From assembly GCA_016715625.1 (NCBI GenBank), contig JADJZU010000003.1:124001-188000 (forward strand): a stretch of 64,000 nt of DNA, in the 5' to 3' direction. The notes below the pieces were generated by a model. The model saw only the letters and a program-made list of their open reading frames with translations, was not told the origin of the DNA and made no database searches. The position numbers and the translations under genes are program-made. Positions 38,515 to 46,472 of this stretch are shown here, one piece after another; the first letter of the stretch is position 1; each line of letters begins with the position of its first letter. The DNA comes from Bacteroidota bacterium (GTDB taxonomy: Bacteria > Bacteroidota > Bacteroidia > Chitinophagales > LD1).

Positions 38515-39666
38515 ATGAAGCAAAAGTTGATAGGGCTGAGTGCCTTGCTATTATTGGTTACCGGCTCCTTTGCCCAAACCTGGGCAGACACCTTAGACCA
38601 ATATGCCCGCGAAAAATATTTACCCGCCCACCAATATCAATGGCTATGGACCCATGCCGCCCTGCTGAGCACCTTTGTGCAGCAATACGATGCGGCAAGC
38701 GAGGAGCGCAAGCCTATCTATCTCCAATATATTAAAAAGGCCATGGATAAGAATGTGACAGTGGCCAATGGGCGAACGCCCAATGATGTGGCATCTGGTT
38801 TGGGTCTGGCTTTTCTGTATCGCGTTACCAAAGAGGAGAAATACAAAGCCAAAGCCGAAAAGATTTACTGCGATTATTTAAAGACGAGGCGCACCGCAGA
38901 CGGGGCTGTGTCGCATTTGCTGCTCTTCACCGAACTGTGGGACGATACTATCTTTATGATTGGAGAGTTTTTGCTGAATATGTATCGGGCTACCGGAGAC
39001 GAAAAATATCTCGATGAATTTATGAAGCAGTTTCGCCTGCACCGCGAAAAGCTACAAAACAAAGCAACCGGCTTGTGGTATCATGGCTGGGACAGCGACC
39101 AGAAAACGCACTGCACTTTTTGCAGCGAAATGCACTGGGCCGATAAAACCACCCGGCAAAGCACCGAATGCTGGGGCCGCGGCAATGGCTGGATTATGGT
39201 TACGCTATCCGATGCACTGGATATAGTTCCGCAGCAGCATGCTTACCGAAAGGAGTTGGGCAGCTATCTGCTGGAGATGGTAGAACACCTCCCCGAATGG
39301 CAAGATGAGAAAACCGGACATTGGTATCAACTGCCGGTGCATCACACCGACCCGGACAACTGGATAGAAAGCAGCGCCACCGCCATGTTTGCCTATGGCA
39401 TACACACCGCACTGCGCGAAGGCCTGGTGAGCGATGCCCGCTTTAAGCAAAGTGTGGCGCGCGCTTACAGCGGATTGCGCTTGTATAGTGTAATCCCCGA
39501 AGGGGAACGATACCTGACACCCCGGAACGTTTGCACCGGCACCTGCATTGGCCACAAATCCTATTACTATAAACGAGCCTCCAAAAAGGGAAGCCCCTAC
39601 GGCATTGGTATGTTTATCCGCTTTGGCAAGCGATATGAAACGGAGCAAGGGATAGGTAAGCTGTAA
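38515..39666 (+). CDS. Secreted GH88/GH105 unsaturated glycuronyl hydrolase
   Basis: 383 residues, signal peptide ending GSFAQ, (alpha/alpha)6 barrel. The signatures TRQSTECWGRGNGW (near 222) and LYHGWD-like WYHGWDSDQKTH, with LPEWQDEKTGHWYQ and ESSATAMFAYGIH, are typical of GH105 rhamnogalacturonyl hydrolases such as YteR. The enzyme removes an unsaturated uronic acid from oligosaccharides left by a lyase, probably in the periplasm. A polysaccharide lyase is not in the window. GH88 is the main alternative. Confidence 0.88.
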   Translation: MKQKLIGLSALLLLVTGSFAQTWADTLDQYAREKYLPAHQYQWLWTHAALLSTFVQQYDAASEERKPIYLQYIKKAMDKNVTVANGRTPNDVASGLGLAFLYRVTKEEKYKAKAEKIYCDYLKTRRTADGAVSHLLLFTELWDDTIFMIGEFLLNMYRATGDEKYLDEFMKQFRLHREKLQNKATGLWYHGWDSDQKTHCTFCSEMHWADKTTRQSTECWGRGNGWIMVTLSDALDIVPQQHAYRKELGSYLLEMVEHLPEWQDEKTGHWYQLPVHHTDPDNWIESSATAMFAYGIHTALREGLVSDARFKQSVARAYSGLRLYSVIPEGERYLTPRNVCTGTCIGHKSYYYKRASKKGSPYGIGMFIRFGKRYETEQGIGKL

Positions 39667-39767
39667 ACGAATAAGAAATGGAGTAAATACCATTCCATGC
39701 GGTCCTCATCATGTTGCTTTATCGTCTTATTAAAATATCCTGAAGCTATCTTTGGATGCTTTTGGCT

Positions 39768-40978
39768 TTATTCCTCCTGCTTCAAAAAATCTTTGGTGAC
39801 CGGTGGCTGGTAATAGACCCCACCGAATAGTATGCAAAAACGTGTGCGCCAGTCGGGGTTCATCTTCCATTCATAAAAGAGCTGTGCCAGTCCGTTGTAG
39901 ATAATGCGAAACGGATTGTGGCGAATAGGCGGCTGATGCGTGAGCCCCACAGGCGGAGTGCTGGCATAAGGAGCGATAAGTGCCAAAGAGGCGGTCCCAA
40001 AACAGGAAAGGCGCACCTCCAAAGTTCACGTTCTGGTCTTGCGGATAGGCGCTGTGATGCACCAGATGATACACCCCCTGCCCGCCAAAGAGGCGGCCCG
40101 CATTGCGCACAATGGGGTTGCGGAAAGCAAAGGAGTAATGCGCCAGCGAATGATTAAAAATCTCGAAGGTGTAGCCCGCCAAATGCCACAAAATCATCTC
40201 CATCACCAGCGGCTCCGTGTAGATGAGTTTGGACACCACCACGCCTACCAGAGCCGAAGGGAGGCTCAGCAAAAAATCGAAACTAAAGGCGGGGGCATTG
40301 GCCGTGGGATACAGATACTCCCACAGGTGATGCGAGCGATGCGTCACCAACCACAGCAAGCGCGAACGGTGCGAGAGCCAATGCACCACATAGCCCGGCA
40401 ACTCCTTTAGAAAAACGGTGAACACAAGCGCCACCCAATAAGAACGAACCTCCCACAGCGTGGGCACCCAGGCGTTCACCCCGGATTTGATCCCGGCAAT
40501 GCTATAGCTGAAACGGATTGCCCTGCCACTCCACCCCTACGCCCAGCAGCCGGGCCAGGCCCGCCAACAAGGCAAGCAACAAAGTACTGCTGATAGCGGC
40601 CACCAAAAACGAAGTAGTGCCCGACCAAAACAATGACTCAAACCCATCGGCCCCCAGTTGCTGCTGCGATAAATAATAACTGTGCACTATCACCCCGATG
40701 CGAAACACAATACACAGCAGCACCAGCACCAGCCACAAATGCGGAAACCACTGCTCCAGGGTGCTATAGCTCCAACTAAACGAGTGCCCTGCCTGCACTG
40801 CCGCCCAATAGGTTTTGAAATTAAAGGGCGAAGCTGCATTGCCCACGGCAAACCCCACCTCCACAATGGGATACACCACTGCCACCAGCAGCACGGGCAG
40901 CAGCAGCAAAGCCCCCAGGCGCCTGCGATGCGGTGCATAGAAATCAAAACGCCAAAGCTGTTGCAAAAAGTGTTTCAT
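39768..40978 (-). pseudogene. Sterol desaturase/fatty acid hydroxylase family protein, two frameshifts
   Basis: An intact protein would be about 402 residues. The N-terminus, from ATG 40978 (MKHFLQQLWRFDFY), has four or so membrane helices; the frame changes near 40500 between WQGNPF and FSYSIAGIKSGV and again near 39965. Di-iron His motifs are visible: VVHWLSHRSRLLW, THRSHHLWEYL, NHSLAHYSF and YHLVHHSAYP. The end reads ILFGGVYYQPPVTKDFLKQEE. Members hydroxylate or desaturate membrane lipids. A second copy of the last about 25 codons lies at 44516-44592. The two indels may be errors, but the presence of a scrap copy suggests the family is in flux here. Confidence 0.85.
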
Positions 40979-41133
40979 GTCTATCAGCTACAGCGCCACC
41001 CGCTGTGTACGCTGCCAAATTAGAGGAAGCAGGCAAACCTGCAATGCAACGGTGTGCCGGAGACATGCGCAGCAGGCAGCAGACAGCGGCCGTGTGCAGG
41101 AATTATGCCGGTGGGGGAACATCCAAACACAAA

Positions 41134-41165
41134 AAAGCCGTTTCAGCATACGCTGAAACGGCTTT
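41134..41165 (-). terminator. Terminator of the glycine-rich secreted protein
   Basis: A perfect 14-bp stem (AAAGCCGTTTCAGC / GCTGAAACGGCTTT) with loop ATAC; on the minus strand it is followed by T6, 18 nt after the stop codon. Confidence 0.92.
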
Positions 41166-41182
41166 ACATTTTCTTAAAGTAT

Positions 41183-42520
41183 TTATTGCTTTATAACTCG
41201 TTGAGTAGCGATTCCCTGATTCGTTTCAACCTGAATGGTGTAGACGCCAGGTTCCTTATCTTTTAAGTCAACAGAAACTACCTTACCGGAGCATTTCGCT
41301 GTGTATACTTCCTGACCAAGCGCGTTGAATACATGGATGTTTGTAGCCTCCACATTGCTCAGTTCGACCGAGAAGATTCCCTTTGTTGGGTTTGGATAAA
41401 CCGAAATGAGATCAGATGACAACTCGTTCAGGCCTGCAAAGAACAGGTTTACACAAGCTGTTGTATCCGTGCATCCCGCCCCAATCGTTACTACACATTT
41501 ATAACTTCCATCCTGTGTTGCAATAAATGTTTGACTCGTTTCACCGGCAACAGCTAAATCTGTGGTACAGTTGATCCATTCGTACGTTGCGCCACTTTGA
41601 TCTGCAGATAATTGATTAGCGGCAAGTTGATTGATTCCTGTATCAATAACATCTATTGTGTATGAAATGATCACCTGACCATTCCCAGCGGCAGCACCCC
41701 CTACAATCGTTGTAGTAGCGGTCATTAAAGGACTTGTGTAGCAATCGCCACCCGCTCCGCCAGCGCCAGCACCCGTGTCATTAAACTGGCATTGAACAGT
41801 ACCGGCAGCACCGGCACCACCGCCACCTCCACCAATAAATCCTCCACCACCGGAACCACCCGATGTAGGAGCGGAAGTGCAAAGCATAGTGCCAAGTCCA
41901 CCAGCACCACCCACTCCACCGGAACCATTCAATCCGGCAGAACCTTGGAAAGGCGGACAACCTACACCGAAAGTGCCACCCAGCGTATCTACGCCCGGGA
42001 ATCCACCTCCACCGGCAGTGCTGTTAGCTCCTGCGATACCGTTTCCACCGCCAGGACCACCATTTCCACCGGCAACTGTAGCTCCGAAGCAACCTCCGTT
42101 TCCACCGGCACCACCACCACCGGCAACAATAATTCTGTTTGATAAACCTATCCCGTTTAAGCGCACATCGGACGCACCACCACCACCGGCACTCGAATCG
42201 GCTAAGCTTATTCCTCCGCCATTAAAACCGCCAGCGGTAGGGGTTCCCTGACCACCAACAAAAATGTGTAGTATATCTCCGCCATTAACAGGGAAGGTAC
42301 CTTCAACAACGGCACCATTACCTCCTGTTCCACCGGGAGAACCGGATGCATAACCGTTGGACCCGGATGCGCCAGAAGCTGTGATTGTTACCTGGGATAC
42401 ACAAGTAGGTACCGTAAAGGTTTGAATGGCACCCGTGAAAGTAAAGGTTTGTGATTGTGCAAAACAAACACCTGAAATGGCAAGAAGTCCTGCTGTGATA
42501 GCGTAGTAAATTTTTTTCAT
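41183..42520 (-). CDS. Glycine-rich secreted protein with type-A T9SS tail
   Basis: 445 residues: signal peptide (ends GVCFAQ), short beta start (FTFTGAIQTFTVPTCVSQV), a long Gly-rich region (about 50-285) with GGNGGPGGGNG-type runs and scattered Asn, Ala and Ser, then an Ig-like strand region with CTDTTACVN and a sorting tail (ISVYPNPTKGIFSV, EPGVYTIQVETN, ending VIKQ). The Gly-rich part probably makes a fibrous or filamentous sheet on the surface. The protein appears monocistronic. The Gly tracts use GGT/GGA/GGC mixes, so they are not simple DNA repeats. Similarity to mycobacterial PE_PGRS is by composition only. Confidence 0.88.
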   Translation of the reverse strand: MKKIYYAITAGLLAISGVCFAQSQTFTFTGAIQTFTVPTCVSQVTITASGASGSNGYASGSPGGTGGNGAVVEGTFPVNGGDILHIFVGGQGTPTAGGFNGGGISLADSSAGGGGASDVRLNGIGLSNRIIVAGGGGAGGNGGCFGATVAGGNGGPGGGNGIAGANSTAGGGGFPGVDTLGGTFGVGCPPFQGSAGLNGSGGVGGAGGLGTMLCTSAPTSGGSGGGGFIGGGGGGAGAAGTVQCQFNDTGAGAGGAGGDCYTSPLMTATTTIVGGAAAGNGQVIISYTIDVIDTGINQLAANQLSADQSGATYEWINCTTDLAVAGETSQTFIATQDGSYKCVVTIGAGCTDTTACVNLFFAGLNELSSDLISVYPNPTKGIFSVELSNVEATNIHVFNALGQEVYTAKCSGKVVSVDLKDKEPGVYTIQVETNQGIATQRVIKQ

Positions 42521-42742
42521 GTGAAAATTTTAAATGTGATTAATGTGTTAAAATAGCTGCTGCGAGCATACAAAAAAAATCAGAGTTTGTAGCCAATAAA
42601 TGCAGCCATCCCGGTTTCGCCTCGGGGCTTTTATGCACCGAGGCGGTCTACCGAAGCCCGGCATGCGCGTGAGCGGGTACTCCGGCAGATGTCATCTTTG
42701 CTTCGGGTTCCCCTGCGGGAGACCCCAAAGCGACTAAGCTAT

Positions 42743-43231
42743 CTATGGCAATGGCTTTAAAGGCTGAATCGGTATCCAGATTTCCTCTTCCGAATCGGGG
42801 TCGTTGTTCTTGTATTTGGGTCCCAGCCATTCCACATGCGGCCGATGGTCCAGGGTATAAGCGGAGCCGGGCAACCAGGTATTATATATGTAATGAAAAA
42901 TAGCCGGGTCGTTGGAAGCGCCCTTGTAATGAAACACCGCATACCATCCGCCCGGCAACAGAAAGGTTTCCAGGTCAGCGGGCACCGTTCCGTATTCGGA
43001 GACCTCCACCGCTGCCCAGCGCTCAAATTCATTTTGCGGATTAAAACTGCTGAAATGCCGTGGCGGATACACCGCCATGGAAACTAAATCGGCAGATACC
43101 CGATGAGGAATGTCCGGCACCTGTGGCATAAAGCTGCGCCACAGCTCGCCTATGCGATAGTTGGCTAAGCTCATCGTGCTTCGCTTGCCAATCAGTTTTT
43201 TTTCGGAGCTGGTGATTATTTGTGGAGTCAT
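42743..43231 (-). CDS. GyrI-like small-molecule-binding protein
   Basis: 162 residues without signal peptide. Strands RVSADLVSMAVYPPRHF, RWAAVEVSEYGTVP, PGGWYAVFHYKG and a C-terminal EEEIWIPIQPLK match the GyrI/AraC effector-binding fold (SHS2 dimer). Stand-alone GyrI-like proteins bind hydrophobic or cationic compounds; some act as hydrolases of cyclopropane-containing drugs. No regulator domain is attached. The start might instead be at a later Met (MSLANYR). A GC-rich hairpin (42618-42645, CGCCTCGG / CCGAGGCG) lies 3' of it; nothing else is seen in 42521-42742. Confidence 0.8.
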   Translation of the reverse strand: MTPQIITSSEKKLIGKRSTMSLANYRIGELWRSFMPQVPDIPHRVSADLVSMAVYPPRHFSSFNPQNEFERWAAVEVSEYGTVPADLETFLLPGGWYAVFHYKGASNDPAIFHYIYNTWLPGSAYTLDHRPHVEWLGPKYKNNDPDSEEEIWIPIQPLKPLP

Positions 43232-43273
43232 TTTAAAAGCAGGTGCAGTTTGGCCGCCTCCCTTACTGCACGA

Positions 43274-44455
43274 CTAAGTGTTATTTTCTTTAGCGGGTTT
43301 TTTGGCCATCATCATCCCTCCCATCATCAGCAGGGCCGTAAGCAGGATGACCTGAATAATGAGCGATGGATTGACCAGCGGTATCGTTTGACCCGGCTCA
43401 ATGGATAGAAACAACAGAATAGTAATTAAACCTCGCGGAGCAATAAACAACAAAGGCAGGAGCGGCAAATTAGATAACCGGAGCTGAACGATGCGGACCA
43501 CCAGAATTAAACCCACAATACTCGCAGCCCACACCAGGGTTTCCACATTTAACACAGCCGAGGTATCAATCAAAAATCCGAAGAGCAGGAAAAACAAAGC
43601 CCGAATCAAAAAGGCGGCTTCTCCGGTCAGTTCTTTAAACTTTTTGACCTCCACGCTCAGTTCGTCCGGTTTAAATTTTTGCAGCCAGTCAAACCGTTTC
43701 AGTGCCTGCAAATTGCCAATAAACAATCCAAAAAACAAAATGAACACCAGGCCGAACAAATGGTATACTTTGGATACCGCATAAATTAAAACCACCAGCA
43801 GGATGATGGGCACATACTTAATGTGATGTTCAATTCTATTCAACAGAAAGGCCAGCCCGACAGTCGCCAGCACCGACACCACCCCAATCAACACCAACTC
43901 CCCGGCAAAGGTGCCAAAGGCCATGGCATCAATCGTTTTGTTGAGCGCCAGAAAATTGAACACCAACACTCCGAAGATATCGGACAGGCTGCTTTCATAA
44001 ATCACAAAGGCCTTGTTGCCGGACGATAGATTGCGGACGCTGGGGATAGCAATAGCGCTGCTGATAACGCAGAGCGGAATGGCATTGAGCAGGGCCACTT
44101 TGAAATCAACCCGGCCCACATACCAAAACGCCAGGGCCAGTAATGCCGCCAGGGCAAAAATGGGGATTACGGCCCCCCACAGCGATTTTCGGATGAGGGA
44201 TACCTGCGAAGGATTCCACTCCAGTTCCAGCGAGCCTTCCAGCACTATGAGCACCAAACCCACCGTGCCCAGCACCGGAAGCATGGACGAAAAGTCAGGC
44301 AGCTGCAATTGCATCCAGCTTGCCAGCTGCTGCATCCCCCAGCCCAGCAACAGCAAGAGGATAACGGCCGGAATTTTGGTTTTGGAGGCCGACAAATCAA
44401 AGAGATAGGCCAGCAGCAAGAGCGAACAAAAGGCAATAATGATGGTGGTGGTCAT
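43274..44455 (-). CDS. Cation:proton antiporter (CPA/NhaP-like), intact paralogue
   Basis: 393 residues and about 12 membrane helices, an inner-membrane exchanger of Na+ or K+ for H+. Markers: VLIVLEGSLEL in helix 3, PLCVISSAIAIPSVRNLSSG, the acidic VIYESSLSDIFGVLVFN, FFGLFIGNLQ, PDELSVEVKKF and LFIAPRGLITILLF. ATG 44455 (MTTTIII) is the start; 19 more codons upstream to 44512 look unrelated. It is the living counterpart of the pseudogene at 15604-16775, from which it differs in many positions throughout. No TrkA-N regulatory domain follows. Confidence 0.9.
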   Translation of the reverse strand: MTTTIIIAFCSLLLLAYLFDLSASKTKIPAVILLLLLGWGMQQLASWMQLQLPDFSSMLPVLGTVGLVLIVLEGSLELEWNPSQVSLIRKSLWGAVIPIFALAALLALAFWYVGRVDFKVALLNAIPLCVISSAIAIPSVRNLSSGNKAFVIYESSLSDIFGVLVFNFLALNKTIDAMAFGTFAGELVLIGVVSVLATVGLAFLLNRIEHHIKYVPIILLVVLIYAVSKVYHLFGLVFILFFGLFIGNLQALKRFDWLQKFKPDELSVEVKKFKELTGEAAFLIRALFFLLFGFLIDTSAVLNVETLVWAASIVGLILVVRIVQLRLSNLPLLPLLFIAPRGLITILLFLSIEPGQTIPLVNPSLIIQVILLTALLMMGGMMMAKKPAKENNT

Positions 44456-44515
44456 AGGCCGTAAAAGTAGGATTATTTCCGGGTGGCCAAGGAGGGTAAA
44501 GCCGGCAGCCACGCT

Positions 44516-44592
44516 TTAGTCCTGCTTCAAAAAATCTTTGTTGACCTGTGGCCTGGCATACACTCCCCCGAAGAGAATGCCAAACGGATGGT
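44516..44592 (-). pseudogene. 3' scrap of a sterol desaturase gene
   Basis: The minus strand reads HHPFGILFGGVY and then RPQVNKDFLKQD before TAA (44516-44518), matching the last residues of the desaturase at 39768 (ILFGGVYYQPPVTKDFLKQEE) at about 70%. The rest of the gene is absent. Confidence 0.75.
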
Positions 44593-44632
44593 GGGGAACA
44601 GGCTGCGGAGGAAAGATCGAAGCCTTATACTA

Positions 44633-44686
44633 ACGCAGAGTCCCCGCTCGGCTGGTGGCTTGACTTCGGGTGACTCTGCGTAGGGG
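44633..44686. repeat. Dispersed repeat B, copy 1
   Basis: Inverted arms ACGCAGAGTC (44633-44642) and GACTCTGCGT (44672-44681) enclose CTCGGCTGGTGGCTTGACTT. The same unit, slightly diverged, is at 46267-46316. No coding potential is seen. Confidence 0.75.
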
Positions 44687-44690
44687 GAAA

Positions 44691-45076
44691 CCTCCGGGAG
44701 AAACGGTGAGACAAGGAGGATTATTCATCAAACCTCCGGGTTAGAGCGTTTTTCCTCCAGGTTGCAGACCAAAACCTTCAGGAAAAAACCAAAAACCTTC
44801 AGGTGAAACGGTGAAACAAGGAGGTTTATTCATCAAACCTCCGGGTTAGAGCGTTTTTCCTCCAGGTTGCAGACCAAAACCTTCAGGAAAAAATCAAAAA
44901 CCTTCAGGTGAAACGGAGAGACAAAGAGGTTTATTCATCAAACCTCCGGGTTAGAGCGTTTTTCCTCCAGGTTGCAGACCAAAACCTTCAGGAAAAAATC
45001 AAAAACCTCCAGGTGAAACGGTGAAACAAGGAGGATTCAGGCTTACACCTTCAGGTTCGGGACCTTTCCAAGGAGC
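44691..45076. repeat. Array 2: about 19 direct repeats of 21 bp, organised in 105-bp higher-order units
   Basis: Eight-base cores (CCTCCGGG, CCTCCAGG, CCTTCAGG, CAAGGAGG) begin at 44691, 44712, 44733 and then every 21 bp to 45069, with no indel. Five different units form a 105-bp block repeated almost identically three times (44733, 44838, 44943), which indicates recent amplification. Cores are near-palindromic (CCT..AGG) and lie between A-rich 13-bp stretches. One frame reads heptads such as NLQEKTK and NLQVKR, with Leu-Gln at the position seen in array 1. Stops occur in every frame once per block, so it is not translated throughout. It runs directly into the gene remnant at 45073. Confidence 0.95.
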
Positions 45077-45258
45077 TGTTTTTCTTTGAAGGAAACCTGC
45101 TGATAAATAACCTCAGCCTGCGCATGGAGCTGAACAAAAGCCGCAAGAAAAAAATCATGAACCTGAACCCCAAAACCGAGTATTGGTTTTATTTCTATGC
45201 CGGCAACACCGCGGGCGTAAGCACCCTGGGCGCACCCATGAGCCGGGTTTGTTCGTAA
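45073..45258 (+). pseudogene. Array-associated fibronectin-III-like protein, 3' remnant
   Basis: The frame ending at TAA 45256-45258 reads ELFFFEGNLLINNLSLRM, then NLNPKTEYWFYFYAGN and GVSTLGAPMSRVCS. It aligns over about 60 residues with the end of the pseudogene at 20246-20912 (FFEGNMIIENASLRL, PKEEYWFYMYAGN). The first two thirds of the gene are missing; the array stands in their place. CCGGCTTATCT follows both copies. Confidence 0.75.
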
Positions 45259-45280
45259 CCTCTTTTACCGGCTTATCTCC

Positions 45281-45309
45281 AAACAGCCCCCGCGAAGCGG
45301 GGGCTGTTT
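45281..45309 (+). terminator. Terminator after the array-2 gene remnant
   Basis: A perfect 13-bp stem AAACAGCCCCCGC / GCGGGGGCTGTTT, loop GAA, then TTTTG. The equivalent place after the first copy (20930-20965) has only a decayed GC-rich hairpin. Confidence 0.92.
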
Positions 45310-45338
45310 TGTTTGAGAATAGGGGAAGTTTTATGCAG

Positions 45339-45395
45339 TTTGCAAGGAAAAACTTGCGTGTATATTTGAGTTAGCGGGCATGCTGTGACGACAGT
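45339..45395 (+). promoter_or_regulatory. Promoter with conserved TATATTTG-GTTAGCGG block
   Basis: TTTG at 45339-45342, 18 bp, then TATATTTG at 45361-45368, then GAGTTAGCGGGCATG and ACGACAGT. The -7 box and the 3' block match 20999-21040. Transcription would begin at about GTTAGCGG and run into the small gene at 45459. Confidence 0.55.
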
Positions 45396-45458
45396 GTTGA
45401 CCAAAACGGGGATGCCGAAAACCGACCAGAGTAAGCACAAACTTTTAAATCAAATGAC

Positions 45459-45791
45459 ATGACTAAAATTTTGAGTGGTATTCTACTTGGAGTTGTATTG
45501 ACAACTCTTATCGCTTTCAAAGCAGCGACATATGAAGCTAAGAATAATACCGCGGAGGTTGACCAAATTCAAGGTGTTTACATTTATGCCAAAAGCAAAC
45601 CTATCCGAGATTATGAGTTTTTAGGAACAGTGAATGCTCCTAAAGTTGCTGAACACGAGTTTGACATACTTGTGGACTTAATGCTAAAAGACCTCAAGAA
45701 AAAATATCCTACTGCTGATGGACTTCTTTTTGACGGTCCAATTAAACAATCGCACAACACAAAGGCGAGTGCAATTAAACTAAAGCCTTAG
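45459..45791 (+). CDS. Small membrane-anchored or exported protein, unknown function
   Basis: 110 residues: one N-terminal hydrophobic segment (MTKILSGILLGVVLTTLIAF) followed by an alpha/beta domain (VYIYAKSKPIRDYEFLGTV, ILVDLMLKDLKKKYPTADG, ADGLLFDGPI, ASAIKLKP). The pattern of a strand, a Tyr-Glu-Phe-Leu-Gly motif, a long helix and a closing strand recalls small uncharacterised Bacteroidota proteins. It has its own promoter at 45339 and stands alone between damaged genes, like a cargo cassette. Codon use is AT-rich. Confidence 0.75.
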   Translation: MTKILSGILLGVVLTTLIAFKAATYEAKNNTAEVDQIQGVYIYAKSKPIRDYEFLGTVNAPKVAEHEFDILVDLMLKDLKKKYPTADGLLFDGPIKQSHNTKASAIKLKP

Positions 45792-45887
45792 TATAGGACC
45801 AGTCGGTATAAGCGCAGAGCCGCGCACCATCACCAAAGCGTTGTTGTTTATTGCAATTTCTCATTGTTCATTGCCAATGGCCCATGG

Positions 45888-46262
45888 TCAGTTAAACCCC
45901 TGCTTCAAATCCTGCAATACGCGGGCTTGCAGCGCTTCGCGGTCGAGCTTCTTCTGCTTTTGCACCGCTATGTTGTGCTCGGCATAGGTAATGCGCTCCA
46001 GCGTGCTGCGCACTGCGGCTGTAGCGCTCATAAACTGCTTTTTATACGGTGCGGGCAGCGGGTCGCTGAACGATAGTTTCTGGCGCAGCGGGTCCACCTG
46101 CTGTCCGTCTTTCCAAAAGCGGCAGCACACATGCGGGCCGGTGGCCAGGCCGGTGCTGCTCACATAGCCTATCACCTCGCCCTGCCTTACGCGGGTGCCG
46201 CGCTTCATGCCCTTGGCTATTTTGCTCATGTGCAGGTATTGGGTTTTGTATTCGCCATCCAC
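45888..46262 (-). pseudogene. M23 peptidase, 3' end only, duplicate of 49932-51284
   Basis: The last about 123 residues of the M23 peptidase (EYKTQYLHMSKIAKGMKRG, STGLATGPHVCCRFWKDG, DPLPAPYKKQFMSATAA) are repeated here, nearly identical to the full gene in DNA (about 45900-46258 against 49950-50299). Homology stops at 46258, and dispersed repeat B begins 9 bp further. Catalytic N-terminal residues are absent, so it is dead. It has the same orientation as the intact copy, so the two bracket the ATP-grasp operon as direct repeats. Confidence 0.88.
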
Positions 46263-46266
46263 CTTC

Positions 46267-46316
46267 GCAAAGTCTCCACTCGGCTGTTGGCTTGACTTCG
46301 GAGGACTCTGCATAGG
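46267..46316. repeat. Dispersed repeat B, copy 2
   Basis: GCAAAGTC, CTCGGCTGTTGGCTTGACTT and GACTCTGC match 44633-44686. It sits exactly at the break of the truncated M23 gene. Confidence 0.75.
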
Positions 46317-46472
46317 GTGTCTCGCCTTAAAAACGTATAATATCTGAAATAACTAGCTTGATTAGCTGAATACGATAAATAATATTTCATTTTTAGCATC
46401 ATTACTCATCGCTTTTCTATATTTATTGCATTATAATTTATATATAACTATTTATAAATCATTGATTACCTC

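Noticed and set aside
41183..42520. Mycobacterial PE_PGRS homologue
   Set aside because: Only composition is shared; signal peptide and T9SS tail show a Bacteroidota secreted protein.
42648..42740. Small genes in the 42.5-42.7 kb gap
   Set aside because: Short frames lack starts and sequence sense; the DNA is GC-rich palindromic filler.
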